Source: Endozoicomonas sp965232255 (lineage in GTDB: Bacteria > Pseudomonadota > Gammaproteobacteria > Pseudomonadales > Endozoicomonadaceae). From it: a stretch of 64,000 nucleotides of DNA. Made by a program: the position numbers and the translations under genes. Each line of letters opens with the position of its first letter. The first letter of the stretch is position 1. The notes under the pieces are model-generated. The model had not been told where the DNA came from, ran no database searches, and was given only the letters and a program-made list of their open reading frames with translations. Where the stretch lies: the NCBI GenBank assembly GCA_965232255.1, contig OZ246962.1, positions 62,001 to 126,000 of the forward strand. The letters are read 5' to 3'. Below are positions 1-9,451 of the stretch, in pieces.

Positions 1-394
1 CAAACGGTTTCAGCAACACCCGGGCCAGGTTGATGTCCACCTTGTACTTGGCAGAGGCCAGGGCAATGAAGAACCCACCCAGAAAAAGCACAATGACCGG
101 TGAGGCCAGACTATTGAAAACTGTCGTGTAATTCAGCATATCTTCCCCCAGCCCGGCTCTAAGGGGATAGGGTGCGCTGTTTGATGCCGTCAGCACCAAC
201 AGCATAATGATCAACAAAGAAGTAGCGAATGCCGGTACTACATCACTGACCCACAACAGGGTCGCCAGAATAAATATGGCCATTACCCGTTGTTGCAATA
301 CCGTGAACATACTTTCGGGAAAAATCAGGTCCCCAAAGCAGAACAGCCCCAGGAAAACAAGCGTTATAAGGATAATTTTTCTAAGCGGATTCAT
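1..394 (-). CDS. SLC13/DASS-family anion:sodium symporter, N-terminal part (runs off the window)
   Basis: This is an open frame of 131 residues read on the minus strand from the ATG at 394, continuing past the window edge. It opens with a short basic end (MNPLRK) and a hydrophobic segment. The stretch QQRVMAIFILATLLWVSDVV followed by PAFATSLLIIMLLVL resembles the first helices of SLC13/DASS carriers, which import di- or tricarboxylates, sulfate or similar anions with sodium. A further hydrophobic segment (VIVLFLGGFFIALASAKY) fits the same family. The substrate cannot be told because the carboxylate-binding SNT motifs lie outside the window. The family call rests on sequence character seen by eye. 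Confidence 0.7.
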   Translation of the reverse strand, partial: MNPLRKIILITLVFLGLFCFGDLIFPESMFTVLQQRVMAIFILATLLWVSDVVPAFATSLLIIMLLVLTASNSAPYPLRAGLGEDMLNYTTVFNSLASPVIVLFLGGFFIALASAKYKVDINLARVLLKPF

Positions 395-738
395 TAGGAC
401 ACCGTACAAAAGGCGGGAAAGCTGAACATCATTATCAAATACTGGAACGCTGCTTGATCGTTTAAAGCTGACATTGCCGTTCTGTTACTGACAAGACCCT
501 ATGGGCAACGCCACAACCCAACAAAAAAACGCTGGAGCCGAGGTGCGCCCGTATTACAGATTAGTCTTGCACAATGCGATTTCTGCCTGCCCTGCGCCAG
601 ATCATAAAGGCGATTACTTTTCGTTTGTCCACTTAAAATAGTGCTTTGCACAAGCTTTGCTTTCGGTTCACTTTTCCTGTTGGCAATGAGTTTTTGGCCT
701 CTCTCTTTTTGCTGCTTCCTGGGCCCTGAGAGTGATTC
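395..738. other. Intergenic gap, promoter side of the SLC13-type gene
   Basis: No convincing gene is visible in these 344 bases. They hold the upstream region of the minus-strand transporter and the downstream region of the minus-strand lipase-fold gene. A CATAAAGGCGA string at 603-613 matches part of a short motif seen elsewhere in the window (for example at 6180), but the match is too short to call a repeat copy on its own. Confidence 0.5.
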
Positions 739-3700
739 TTAGTAACTGGTAACCTGGACCAGCGCCTTATCAATGGATTTTTTAAAGTCAGCCACTTTTT
801 GCGATATCAGCCGCTCACCATTAGCGCAAGAAACTGGCTGCCCCAGGATAAAGGCCGTTTTTTCATCACTCAAACGATGCTTTTTACACTGCCTGTACAG
901 CTCTCCCGCCTCTTGTTGCAGGCTGGCTGCCCGCTGTTGCAAGGCAACCAGTTTTTCCATACGCTGTGTGCTGTCGGCTCCAGCAAGAAAATTAACTTGG
1001 TTAACATCCCGCTCAAGCGTGCTATAGCGAGCATTGAAAGCTTGCAACTGCAACAACAGCTCAAATGTGTAAAAAGGGCCCTTTTTTCGCTGGTTTCGGC
1101 CGCAGGAGGCGGCTGTGTGCTGCTTCGCTGCGGCGGCAAAAAAGTTCTCGCAGTAATGGGCGGTCACTGGCCAGAGGGCATCCTTGACACGCTGGCCTTT
1201 AAACGACACAGTCGGCTCATTGCCTAACTCACCACCAATGCCAATCTTGACCAGCAACCCGTTAATCACTTTGGGCTCCCGAATGTTCAGCACATGGGTA
1301 TTGACCTGATTGACCAGGTTCTGAAATTCAGCGCCAGCACCAAAAGCCGCGTCGAACAGCATATTTTTCAAGTAGCGTGGCTTAAAGGTGGTAGCCGACT
1401 TGGGCACGGATGAGTGGTAAGGATGAATTTTATGCCACGGAGTATCTAGCGAACGGTTACTCAGGCGCAGACACATGGCAATGATCTGATCGTAGACCTC
1501 CTTGATCTCTTGTTCACTGCTTATTTCAGGTAGCGAATCGGTAGCAGCAGTGGGCACAACCGGCGTTGGCTGCGGATCGCTTGCTGAAGCGCTAACCGGA
1601 GTACAAAACCAGGCAGCAAAATGGAGCGCCCACTGCATGGTCTTAACGGCGTTGTAGCGTAAAATGGCCGACGTGTTGTGCAATGAACGGCTTATTTCCG
1701 CAATGCCCTGGTCGCTCTTGTTGTGCGTCCACTTGTACCAATACACCGGCGCCAGATTGGTGTCGTCGGTAAAATACTTCTTGGTATGACGATCAATTCG
1801 ACTGGCTTCATTGGCAGGATAGACCTGTAACACCGAAACATCGGCGGTGGCAAAGGGCAAGCCAGCACCAATATGGCAGTCGCCAGTCGCCTGAACCACA
1901 TCACCAGCCACCTTCAGGTGAAATATTTTTAGCCTGACACCCCCGTGCTCCTGAAGACATTGCAATGCTGAACAAACCCGCTCATGGGCCAGTTTAGGCA
2001 CACCGGCAGAGCACTTGGTAAATAGCGAAATGTGAGTAATGTTGGCCAGTGGAGCACTCGACTTGTCTTCAGATGCCTCTGTCACCATGGCTCCAAGCAG
2101 ATGACCAAGGAAGTTTTGTGCATCGGCCCCCCCAAGGCTATGGCCACCAATGGTTAAATTAATTTCACGACCTGAGTCGTTCATGGAAGACAAGATAACG
2201 TGCAACTGTCGGGTAATCGTTGCTGCTGCTACCTCCATGGTTTCAAAGCCTGCCCCGGACGATTCCAGGTCACGAATAACAGAAGCCCGGTCTTTGGTGC
2301 CGCGAAATAGTAATCGTATCTCGGTGGTGCCGTTGGCAGGTGCAGTTTCAGGCACAAGAATATAGGCATTGAGCCCGGCAGGAACACCGGTGATTTTTTC
2401 AACCAGACAACGCTGATCGTTAGGCAAGGTAACGCAGCGCTTGCCGCGCAGGTTATAGGCCAACTGATGCACCAGATGCTCATGCAGCTCCAGCTCTCGG
2501 TTTTCCTGTTTTAAGCGCTGCTCAAAAGGTTCGAGAAATTCCCAGCCTGCGTCCAATTCCTGATCCGGCGTCAACGATGCCAACGAAGATACAGAATGCA
2601 AACTGTCAAAACGCCCTGAACCATCAGCGCCTGGCAATCGTGGCGTTATCAGTAGTAGTCGGTCAACACCAGGATTTTGACTTAAGCCGGAAATGTCTGA
2701 CTCTGAGGCAAAGCGTTTAAAGCCGGTGTAATTCCGTTGTGCCGCGGAGGATTTAACAGTTTCCTTTATCCCTGGGCAGCTGTGAGAAGCACCGCATGGT
2801 TGCGAAATTGCTGGGAGTGGCATTTGTGGTGGAATGAATTCAACAGCACTGCCGTTATCACTATTTGCAGGCAGTAATGCCTGTTTGCTGCCCTCACTGG
2901 TCGGCGACGTGGAGGGTGTTGATTCGCTACTGCCCCTGTCTGCCTCAAAATAACCGGACTCCGATAAGTGCAAAGACAGTAACTCAGGAGCAGTATCGGA
3001 GAAACGTCCGCGAACTGGGATAGTCCATGTTCTGTATGGGCTGCGCTCCGAGCCAGTCGAAGAGCCGAAGCGCTTTGGCATACTCGCGCGCATTTGGCAC
3101 AACACTGAAGAAAGCGCAGAGTACAGAGTGTCTCTGCAAGGGAGTGTCATAATACCTGCTCGACTGACTTCCGGTCTGCCGGGCAGCAGTCCGATTGCAG
3201 TGTCTGGCATATCGCTCTGGTGAGCCGCGCAAAGAGATGGATACTTACTTCCCGCAAGAACTGGCAAGTTCTTACCAGCAATAATCAGACGACCAGTGCC
3301 GGATTTCAGCTGGCTAGCAAATGCAGCCAGGTGTTCGGAACCCAGCGTTATGGTAAATCTGGATGCGGGCGCGTTCCTCTCCTCTCCCAGAAAACTTAAT
3401 TGCCACTGGTGAGCGCTGCTGCTGCCATTGGTCAAAGCCCGGGGAGCCGCCAACTCTTCAACTTTCAATATTCGCGATGCAGCACTGTGCAGTGCCTGAC
3501 GACCAAACAACAAGTGAATATCACTACCCCTGCGTTCGAATGCAACATTCATCAACAGACAACGCTGGGAGCGGAAATTGTCTGTGGTCTCCATAAGAGC
3601 GTTTGATGTTGGCATTGTCAGGGCAGTACTTACAGAAGCGGAGGTGGACTCAATCAGGTTCGGAAGTTGCCTGTTATGTATTTCTCCGCTTTCGTGCACT

Positions 3701-4752
3701 CTGATTGGCGTCGAAAGCTGTCTGAAATTGCCCATTACCGTAGTTCCGGCTACAGATGTGCATCGCTCTCTAAATGGAACTATGGTTGGCTCAATAAGGT
3801 TCAGACATTCCCTTTTATTTATTTCCTGGCTTCCATGCACCCGGCGCGGTACCGAAAGATGGGGTCGCCGGGCTTTAACAAGCTCAGTTCGCACAGAATC
3901 CGGTGGCGTAACCGTTATTTCCGGACAACGTCTAATGTGCTTCAAGACAGGGTCAGCGCTGTGTGGTGTTGGCAACCAGCTGGTTATCGCGGGTGAAAAA
4001 ACAGGTTTTATTGAGCGATCCGCTAAACCTGCCGCCAAGCGCCTTGAATTTACCAGCAACGGTAGTGTCGTTGACAGACGTGCCGGGCAGCGCTTTGCTG
4101 AGCGATCCACATCAGCCGCTACCGGCAACGACAAACAGTTGCTACCAACGGCCAATGACTCACTCTCACTGGCAGGTGACGCAATCACCTCCTCAGAATG
4201 CAATGGACGCGCCAAACGACAATGACCCAGCACTTCTGACGATGCGGGCATTTTCCGCAGGTTGGCTTTGGCTGGAAGCTCATCAACCCGCACCGGGACA
4301 GCAGGCATCGCTGAACTTTCGGGCCGCGATACGACTACCGGAGCAAGAGGAGTTGTTGGCACCGGAAAACGTTTGCGGAGTGCTCTGTGGAGCGGAACCG
4401 GTTTGGTCATGCAAGGAATGTATTCGGGCGTCAGCAAATAACGCCTGACATCCGCCAAAAAGGCAACTTTTCGCTTGGATAACTTCTTATAAACCACTAC
4501 CGAAGAAAACGTACCGAGGGCAAAATAACCTGCTGCAGCCGCACCCAGACCAATGCCCACAGGAATCATCAACGCGGTTAGCAGCGCTAATAATCCCGCC
4601 AGCACAAATGGCAGACCAGATAGAATATACACCTTAGCCTTCCTGCGCCCGGAAAAGCAGGTCCGACTCAAATGCAAGGCATCGGCCAACTCACGGCTTA
4701 CTGGCTGATGCCCTTGATACACGGCTGCTACCGGCAACTGGCCATTCATCAC
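739..4752 (-). CDS. Very large lipase-fold (class 3-like) protein, putative effector
   Basis: The protein has 1337 residues. Residues about 40-95 form a long hydrophobic region, probably a membrane hairpin. Residues about 100-780 are Pro/Ser/Arg-rich with no recognisable fold. A lipase-like alpha/beta-hydrolase region follows at about 800-1000, with the nucleophile elbow GGHSLGG around Ser872. Upstream of it is RLLFRGTKD, of the kind that precedes the elbow in class-3 lipases. The C-terminal 330 residues include a coiled-coil-like stretch near the end. No Sec signal peptide is apparent. A second lipase-fold protein lies at 40993-43182. A secreted phospholipase-like effector acting in a eukaryotic host is an inference; the substrate is unknown. 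The ATG at 4752 is followed at once by a second ATG at 4749, and either could be the start. Confidence 0.65.
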   Translation of the reverse strand: MMNGQLPVAAVYQGHQPVSRELADALHLSRTCFSGRRKAKVYILSGLPFVLAGLLALLTALMIPVGIGLGAAAAGYFALGTFSSVVVYKKLSKRKVAFLADVRRYLLTPEYIPCMTKPVPLHRALRKRFPVPTTPLAPVVVSRPESSAMPAVPVRVDELPAKANLRKMPASSEVLGHCRLARPLHSEEVIASPASESESLAVGSNCLSLPVAADVDRSAKRCPARLSTTLPLLVNSRRLAAGLADRSIKPVFSPAITSWLPTPHSADPVLKHIRRCPEITVTPPDSVRTELVKARRPHLSVPRRVHGSQEINKRECLNLIEPTIVPFRERCTSVAGTTVMGNFRQLSTPIRVHESGEIHNRQLPNLIESTSASVSTALTMPTSNALMETTDNFRSQRCLLMNVAFERRGSDIHLLFGRQALHSAASRILKVEELAAPRALTNGSSSAHQWQLSFLGEERNAPASRFTITLGSEHLAAFASQLKSGTGRLIIAGKNLPVLAGSKYPSLCAAHQSDMPDTAIGLLPGRPEVSRAGIMTLPCRDTLYSALSSVLCQMRASMPKRFGSSTGSERSPYRTWTIPVRGRFSDTAPELLSLHLSESGYFEADRGSSESTPSTSPTSEGSKQALLPANSDNGSAVEFIPPQMPLPAISQPCGASHSCPGIKETVKSSAAQRNYTGFKRFASESDISGLSQNPGVDRLLLITPRLPGADGSGRFDSLHSVSSLASLTPDQELDAGWEFLEPFEQRLKQENRELELHEHLVHQLAYNLRGKRCVTLPNDQRCLVEKITGVPAGLNAYILVPETAPANGTTEIRLLFRGTKDRASVIRDLESSGAGFETMEVAAATITRQLHVILSSMNDSGREINLTIGGHSLGGADAQNFLGHLLGAMVTEASEDKSSAPLANITHISLFTKCSAGVPKLAHERVCSALQCLQEHGGVRLKIFHLKVAGDVVQATGDCHIGAGLPFATADVSVLQVYPANEASRIDRHTKKYFTDDTNLAPVYWYKWTHNKSDQGIAEISRSLHNTSAILRYNAVKTMQWALHFAAWFCTPVSASASDPQPTPVVPTAATDSLPEISSEQEIKEVYDQIIAMCLRLSNRSLDTPWHKIHPYHSSVPKSATTFKPRYLKNMLFDAAFGAGAEFQNLVNQVNTHVLNIREPKVINGLLVKIGIGGELGNEPTVSFKGQRVKDALWPVTAHYCENFFAAAAKQHTAASCGRNQRKKGPFYTFELLLQLQAFNARYSTLERDVNQVNFLAGADSTQRMEKLVALQQRAASLQQEAGELYRQCKKHRLSDEKTAFILGQPVSCANGERLISQKVADFKKSIDKALVQVTSY

Positions 4753-5013
4753 ACACTGTCCTTAGGTTGTTGTTTTGCCTACTCCTTTCACAAGGTAAAA
4801 GTACCAAGTCCTTATGGTTTCATTATTTTTGACATGATGGTTCCATATTGGTTCCAACAAGCGATGAAATATTGCCGTGGAACGTGCCAACCAGAGAACC
4901 ACCGCAAATCCTTCAGCCATTGCAGCCCAACATCGTGACGCTCGCTATGTAGCGACGTCGAGCGTTCTGTTAGAATCCTCAGCTTTTCTCGCTCACCAGG
5001 TTCAAAACGCATA

Positions 5014-6138
5014 ATGTCGGATGTTCGTTCCAACGCAGGTGACTATCGTCACTTGTTTCTTGAAGATATTCCCTTTCTGGACGTACGGGCTCCTATTGAA
5101 TTCCACAAGGGAGCATTTCCAAACAGTACTAACATACCCCTCATGAATGATGATGAGCGCGCACAGGTTGGTACGTGCTATAAGCAAGCTGGCCATGATG
5201 CTGCCGTCGCCCTCGGTCATCAGTTAGTCCGCGGCGATATCCGTGTCGCTCGTACTCATGCGTGGCTCGATTTTTGTCAACGCCATCCTCACGGCTATCT
5301 CTACTGTTTTCGCGGTGGCGAGCGCTCACACTTAACCCAGGCATGGCTCAAAGAAGCAGGCATCCATTATCCGTTGGTGCCAGGTGGTTATAAGGCCCTG
5401 CGCACATGGCTGCTGGAGCACCTGGAAGAATCTATTCAGGATTGCCACTTTGTGATTCTAAGTGGCAAAACCGGTACCGGAAAAACACGCTTACTGACTC
5501 AGTTTCCTGAGCACATCGACCTCGAAGGGCTTGCCAATCACCGGGGTTCCAGCTTTGGACGACGTGTTGGCGGTCAGCCCAGTCAGATTGACTTTGAAAA
5601 CCGACTCGCTATCAATCTGCTCAAACAACAGGCGCGCGGCGCTAAAACCTTTTTGCTGGAAGATGAAAGTAAACTGATTGGCCGTTGCAGCTTGCCTGCC
5701 AGTTTGAAAGCGAAAATGGAAAAAGCGCCGATCTTGCTGTTAGAAGAAGATTTAGAAACCCGTGTACAAATCATTTATGAAGAATATATCGAGCAGAACC
5801 TCGATGAAAATCAGACGGCCTATGGCACTCAACAAGGATTTGCTATCTTTGCCGAGGAACTGATCGCCAGCCTTTCCCGCATTCGTAAACGCCTGGGCGG
5901 AGTTCGCTATCAAGAGTTGCGGGCCATCGTTGAAAGTGCGCTTACACATCAGCACCAATACGGCGACGGCAGTTATCATCGTGAATGGATTCGTATTTTG
6001 CTGGCTGAGTACTACGACCCTATGTATGAATACCAGCTCGGTAATAAACAGGGGCGCATTATCGATAAGGGCAGTCAAAAATGGCTAGCGGAACAGTACG
6101 CCAAACCTGCTCTGCTCGAGCAACTCATCTGTCTGTGA
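5014..6138 (+). CDS. mnmH: tRNA 2-selenouridine/geranyl-2-thiouridine synthase
   Basis: The 374-residue protein matches the MnmH/SelU (YbbB) family in length and layout. MnmH converts the 2-thiouridine at the wobble position of Lys, Glu and Gln tRNAs to 2-selenouridine, using selenophosphate, through a geranylated intermediate. An N-terminal rhodanese domain carries DVRAPIEFHKGAFPN and the catalytic loop CFRGGERS with Cys98. A C-terminal P-loop domain begins with GKTGTGKT at about residues 151-158. The start ATG at 5014 gives the family-typical N-terminus. The gene stands alone between minus-strand genes. Function requires selD (selenophosphate synthetase), which is not in this window. Confidence 0.93.
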   Translation: MSDVRSNAGDYRHLFLEDIPFLDVRAPIEFHKGAFPNSTNIPLMNDDERAQVGTCYKQAGHDAAVALGHQLVRGDIRVARTHAWLDFCQRHPHGYLYCFRGGERSHLTQAWLKEAGIHYPLVPGGYKALRTWLLEHLEESIQDCHFVILSGKTGTGKTRLLTQFPEHIDLEGLANHRGSSFGRRVGGQPSQIDFENRLAINLLKQQARGAKTFLLEDESKLIGRCSLPASLKAKMEKAPILLLEEDLETRVQIIYEEYIEQNLDENQTAYGTQQGFAIFAEELIASLSRIRKRLGGVRYQELRAIVESALTHQHQYGDGSYHREWIRILLAEYYDPMYEYQLGNKQGRIIDKGSQKWLAEQYAKPALLEQLICL

Positions 6139-6168
6139 GCGTTTTTGCGTGACACTCCCTGTTCTATC

Positions 6169-6192
6169 GCATCCGAGGACATAAAGGCGAGA
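6169..6192 (+). repeat. Copy of the short CATAAAG motif
   Basis: Just downstream of mnmH the sequence GCATCCGAGGACATAAAGGC resembles the motif at 26037-26059, 51481-51503 and 52121-52144 (core CCCGAGGGCATAAAG). It shares a longer context, CTATCGCA before and CGAGA after, with the copy at 21871-21906. It lies in non-coding DNA and its function is unknown. Confidence 0.4.
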
Positions 6193-6282
6193 CTTCTTTT
6201 TTCAGATTTCATAGGCTGCGACCGACATAAAGCGGGCTTTACGCGAAAACCGGTAAAATAAGCCGAAAAAGGAAATATGTAG

Positions 6283-6319
6283 GTCGTCAAACCACTTCTG
6301 TGCGAAGTGGCTTGACGAC
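6283..6319. other. Strong hairpin between mnmH and the AAA ATPase gene
   Basis: The arms GTCGTCAA-A-CCACTTC and GAAGTGG-C-TTGACGAC pair over 15 of 16 positions around a 5-base loop. No T-tract follows on either strand, so it is not a classical intrinsic terminator. It lies between the ends of the convergent mnmH and AAA ATPase genes and may act as a transcript-end structure or be a remnant of a repeat. Confidence 0.5.
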
Positions 6320-6424
6320 TTAGGATATCTTGTCAAACATAATGGTATGGATGAAAAACTCAAGATAACGCCGAAATAGTAGACATAGATGCCAGTTGCA
6401 GAAAACCTCCCACAACTGTCTTTT

Positions 6425-7738
6425 TTATGAATAGAGTCCGAAAGGTACTAAAGATTCTTCGGTATCTTGAATTAGTTTATTAAACGCAGTTTGTAAGTCA
6501 GACTCACTGAGCTCTTGTAAACTTGTTTTATCAATATTCTCATTATTAGTTAGAAGATCGGTGCCAGTATTGTCAGATATTTCCTCTGCTAGCCTTTCAG
6601 CTTGTGCCAGAATAGCCTTTTCAAAAAAATTCCTTATTGTACGACCATTAGCGAATGATTTTCCCTGCTTTACTTTTATCTGGGAAAATATTTCCTGAGC
6701 ACTACTACGAACACAATCTGATAGAGTGTAGCCATTTTCAGAACAAAAATAGTCAAATATTTCCACCAATTGTTTATTATTGTAATCCTCAAACTGAATT
6801 GTAAATGGTATTCTGGATGCCAGTCCTGGATTGGATGATTTAAATTTCTTCATTGCGTCAGGATAGCCGGCAAAAATGACCACCACATCGTCTTTTCGTT
6901 CTTCTAATAGCGTAAGAAGTTTTTCAATGACATCACTTCCAACTTGCTCTCCATTCATATTCACTTCCTGTTTGTTAAGTGCATAGGCTTCATCTACAAA
7001 CAGAACCCCACCAGAAGCTCTATTTAATACATCTGTAGTCCGTCCACCAGCTGATCCAATTAAATTTGAATAGAATGAACTTTTATCAGCAACCTCACAT
7101 TTATCCTCTCTGATTATCCCCATTTTGGACAGGATTGTTGCCAGAGATTTTGCGGCCATCGTTTTTCCCGTTCCTGAATTACCTTCAAAAATCATATGGT
7201 AACAGTTTTTGTGAACAGGCAGACAGATGCTGGCTCGCTGTTGGTCAATTTTTACTTTGGCGGCCATGGAACTTAGTTGATCCTTGATTTTTTCAAGACC
7301 TGGTAACTTCTCAAAAGCGTCTAATCCATCCTGTTTAAATGATGTTCTATTTGTATTTTGTTGGTTTAAGTGAGTTTGAAATCTTTCGATCTGTTCTATT
7401 TTAGGAGTGACAATCCATTTATGATGTAATTTATTTGTTAATACACGAGAACCTCCGACAAGCAATGCGCCACCAATATAGGAATAAGGACCTAGAATTG
7501 GAGTTGTGAGCACTACCCCCAATGAATAAGTGGTGTAATAGAAGAGTCCATACGTGCATATTTCTGGAATCCGGGTTACGGATCTTCCATTCCATTTGAT
7601 TGACAAAAATGAATCGGAACTTTTAAGAGAGCTAATGGCTAACTTAGCAGATTGTTCTGGTGACTGTTCCCTAATTCCCAAAAAATCACTCACCAAGTTC
7701 ATTTGATCTTTATTTACTTCACTTGAACCAATATTCAT
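6425..7738 (-). CDS. CbbX/SpoVK-like AAA+ ATPase with N-terminal hydrophobic region
   Basis: The protein has 437 residues. A hydrophobic stretch lies at about residues 60-100 (ICTYGLFYYTTYSLGVVLTT and following) and suggests membrane attachment. The AAA+ module follows, with Walker A GNSGTGKT at about 186-193 and Walker B VLFVDEAYAL at about 243-252. A sensor-like segment VVVIFAGYPDAMKKF and the arginine-containing NPGLASRIPFTIQF are also present. This pattern is that of the CbbX/SpoVK subgroup, whose best-known members remodel Rubisco, but no Rubisco gene is nearby and that role is not implied. The gene is clearly more AT-rich than its neighbours, which suggests transfer. AGGAAT precedes the ATG at 7738. 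The substrate is unknown. Confidence 0.8.
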   Translation of the reverse strand: MNIGSSEVNKDQMNLVSDFLGIREQSPEQSAKLAISSLKSSDSFLSIKWNGRSVTRIPEICTYGLFYYTTYSLGVVLTTPILGPYSYIGGALLVGGSRVLTNKLHHKWIVTPKIEQIERFQTHLNQQNTNRTSFKQDGLDAFEKLPGLEKIKDQLSSMAAKVKIDQQRASICLPVHKNCYHMIFEGNSGTGKTMAAKSLATILSKMGIIREDKCEVADKSSFYSNLIGSAGGRTTDVLNRASGGVLFVDEAYALNKQEVNMNGEQVGSDVIEKLLTLLEERKDDVVVIFAGYPDAMKKFKSSNPGLASRIPFTIQFEDYNNKQLVEIFDYFCSENGYTLSDCVRSSAQEIFSQIKVKQGKSFANGRTIRNFFEKAILAQAERLAEEISDNTGTDLLTNNENIDKTSLQELSESDLQTAFNKLIQDTEESLVPFGLYS

Positions 7739-8106
7739 TTATTATTCCTGTTCGACTACTAAATACCTTAAACATATACGGCACGTTCGTGTTTCGCTGA
7801 TTAGAATTGATGAACAGGAAAAAGTTCAATTCGCATACCGGAAATACACTTTGGCTCTTGGTATGCACGCAGGAGAGTGGAATTGTTTTCACGAAATTCA
7901 TGGCGAGGTTCAGGCGACTACTACATTTTTGGTTACGCCCTCAGCGAAGTATGTCGCAAGATAAGCTGCCACTATATTTGATTTGGATTTGAGATTTTTC
8001 GAATGTTTGCATAACATCAGACGGCGCAGAAAAGCTGCGCTATTCGGTCAGCTGGATGTGTCGTTTCGGTGGCGGCCAGGACTCCATTCAGAGTCACAAA
8101 TGTTTA
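7739..8106. other. Intergenic region between the AAA gene and pilC
   Basis: I see no convincing gene in these 368 bases. The region is the upstream side of the AAA ATPase gene and the downstream side of pilC. A small GC hairpin (GCGCAG, loop AAAAG, CTGCGC) lies at 8025-8041, without a T-tract. Short open frames here have no recognisable features. Confidence 0.5.
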
Positions 8107-9324
8107 TTAAACCACCGAACCCAACTGGAATATGGGCAGATACATAGCCACGATCAAACCACCAACCAAAATCCCCAGAACCGACATAATAATGGGTTCC
8201 ATCAAACTGGTCAGGCCATCAACCATATTGTCCACCTCGCTCTCATAAAAGGCGGCGACTTTTTCCAACATCTCATCCAACGTGCCGGACTCCTCACCGA
8301 TGGACACCATCTGAATCGCCATACTGGGAAAAACGCCCGAACCTTTCATGGCAAACTGCAACTGCTGCCCGGTGGACACATCTTCCTTGATCTTCTTGAC
8401 TGCATCAGCATAGACAACATTACCCGCTGCACCGGCCACTGAGTCCAGGGCTTCCACTAGGGGTACTCCAGCAGCAAATGTGGTGGCCAGGGTTCGGCCA
8501 AAGCGAGCAACGGCGGATTTATGAAGAATTTCACCAACCACAGGCAGTTTCAGGGATAAGCGATCGGCAGTGTTTCTGGCATTTTTCGATGATTTCAGCG
8601 TGCGTTTCAGTAAAAAACCGGCCAGTACCATAGAACCTATTACCAAGTGCCAATAGTTCTGCACCACATCAGATACGTTGATCACCATCTGGGTAAAGGC
8701 AGGTAGGTCGGCACCAAAACCCTGAAATACCTCCTCAAATTGGGGAACAACTTTGACCAGCAAAATGACCGTAACAACAATGGCAACACAGACGACAGCA
8801 ATTGGGTAGTTCAGCGCTTTTTTGATCTTGGCTTTCAGTGCCTCAGTTTTTTCTTTATAGGTGGCGATACGGTCAAGCAGAGTATCCAGGGCACCAGACT
8901 GCTCTCCGGAGGCGACCAGGTTGCAGTAGAGTTCGTCAAAGTGTTCCGGTTGCTTGCGTAACGCGTCGGCGTAGGTACTACCAGAGGCCACTTCGTTTTT
9001 GATCTTGCCCACTAGCTCACGCATGGGCTTTTTTTCCAGCCCGTCGGCAGTGATGTCAAACGCTTGCAGCAAAGGTACGCCGGCTTTCATCATGGTGGCC
9101 ATTTGCCGGGTGAACAGCGCAATGTCCATGGGCTTTATCTTGCCGCTGCCCAAGCTAAAAGAGAGGCTTTTTTTCGTTACCCTGGTAACCAGAATGCCCT
9201 GTTTTCTCAGCTCCAGCTTAACCTGCGCTGTGCTGGAGCCTGACATCTCCCCTTTTGTCTTGCGACCGTTTTTATCTTTGCCTCGCCAGACATAGGTGAC
9301 TGTTTTGGTTGGTTTAGCAGCCAT
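8107..9324 (-). CDS. pilC: Type IV pilus inner-membrane platform protein
   Basis: The 405-residue product has the GspF/PilC architecture: a short basic N-terminus, then two repeats of a cytoplasmic helical domain followed by membrane helices. The first GspF domain contains FTRQMATMMKAGVPLLQAF and ASGEQSGALDTLLDRIATY. The second contains FGRTLATTFAAGVPLVEAL and SIGEESGTLDEMLEKVAAFY. PilC anchors the PilB and PilT motors during assembly and retraction of type IV pili. Length and both domain signatures are those of full-length PilC. The usual partners pilB and pilD are not adjacent; pilC stands alone after apaH. Confidence 0.93.
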   Translation of the reverse strand: MAAKPTKTVTYVWRGKDKNGRKTKGEMSGSSTAQVKLELRKQGILVTRVTKKSLSFSLGSGKIKPMDIALFTRQMATMMKAGVPLLQAFDITADGLEKKPMRELVGKIKNEVASGSTYADALRKQPEHFDELYCNLVASGEQSGALDTLLDRIATYKEKTEALKAKIKKALNYPIAVVCVAIVVTVILLVKVVPQFEEVFQGFGADLPAFTQMVINVSDVVQNYWHLVIGSMVLAGFLLKRTLKSSKNARNTADRLSLKLPVVGEILHKSAVARFGRTLATTFAAGVPLVEALDSVAGAAGNVVYADAVKKIKEDVSTGQQLQFAMKGSGVFPSMAIQMVSIGEESGTLDEMLEKVAAFYESEVDNMVDGLTSLMEPIIMSVLGILVGGLIVAMYLPIFQLGSVV

Positions 9325-9451
9325 GTTATGCGCAATCCGTAGCTGTTTCTTGTATGAATGGTTTCAGGATGACGCCCTGAAACTGCAAACGGGTTACAGT
9401 TTGTTTCGGTCAAATACAGGCTGCCATTAATGGCGTGACAAGAAGTGATGG

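Noticed and set aside
3578..4225. Plus-strand open frame of 215 codons inside the large lipase-fold gene
   Set aside because: It is antisense to a long coherent gene with a clear hydrolase motif; no domain is seen in the antisense frame.
6425..7738. Assignment as the Rubisco activase CbbX
   Set aside because: Only the AAA module matches; there is an extra hydrophobic region and no carbon-fixation gene nearby.
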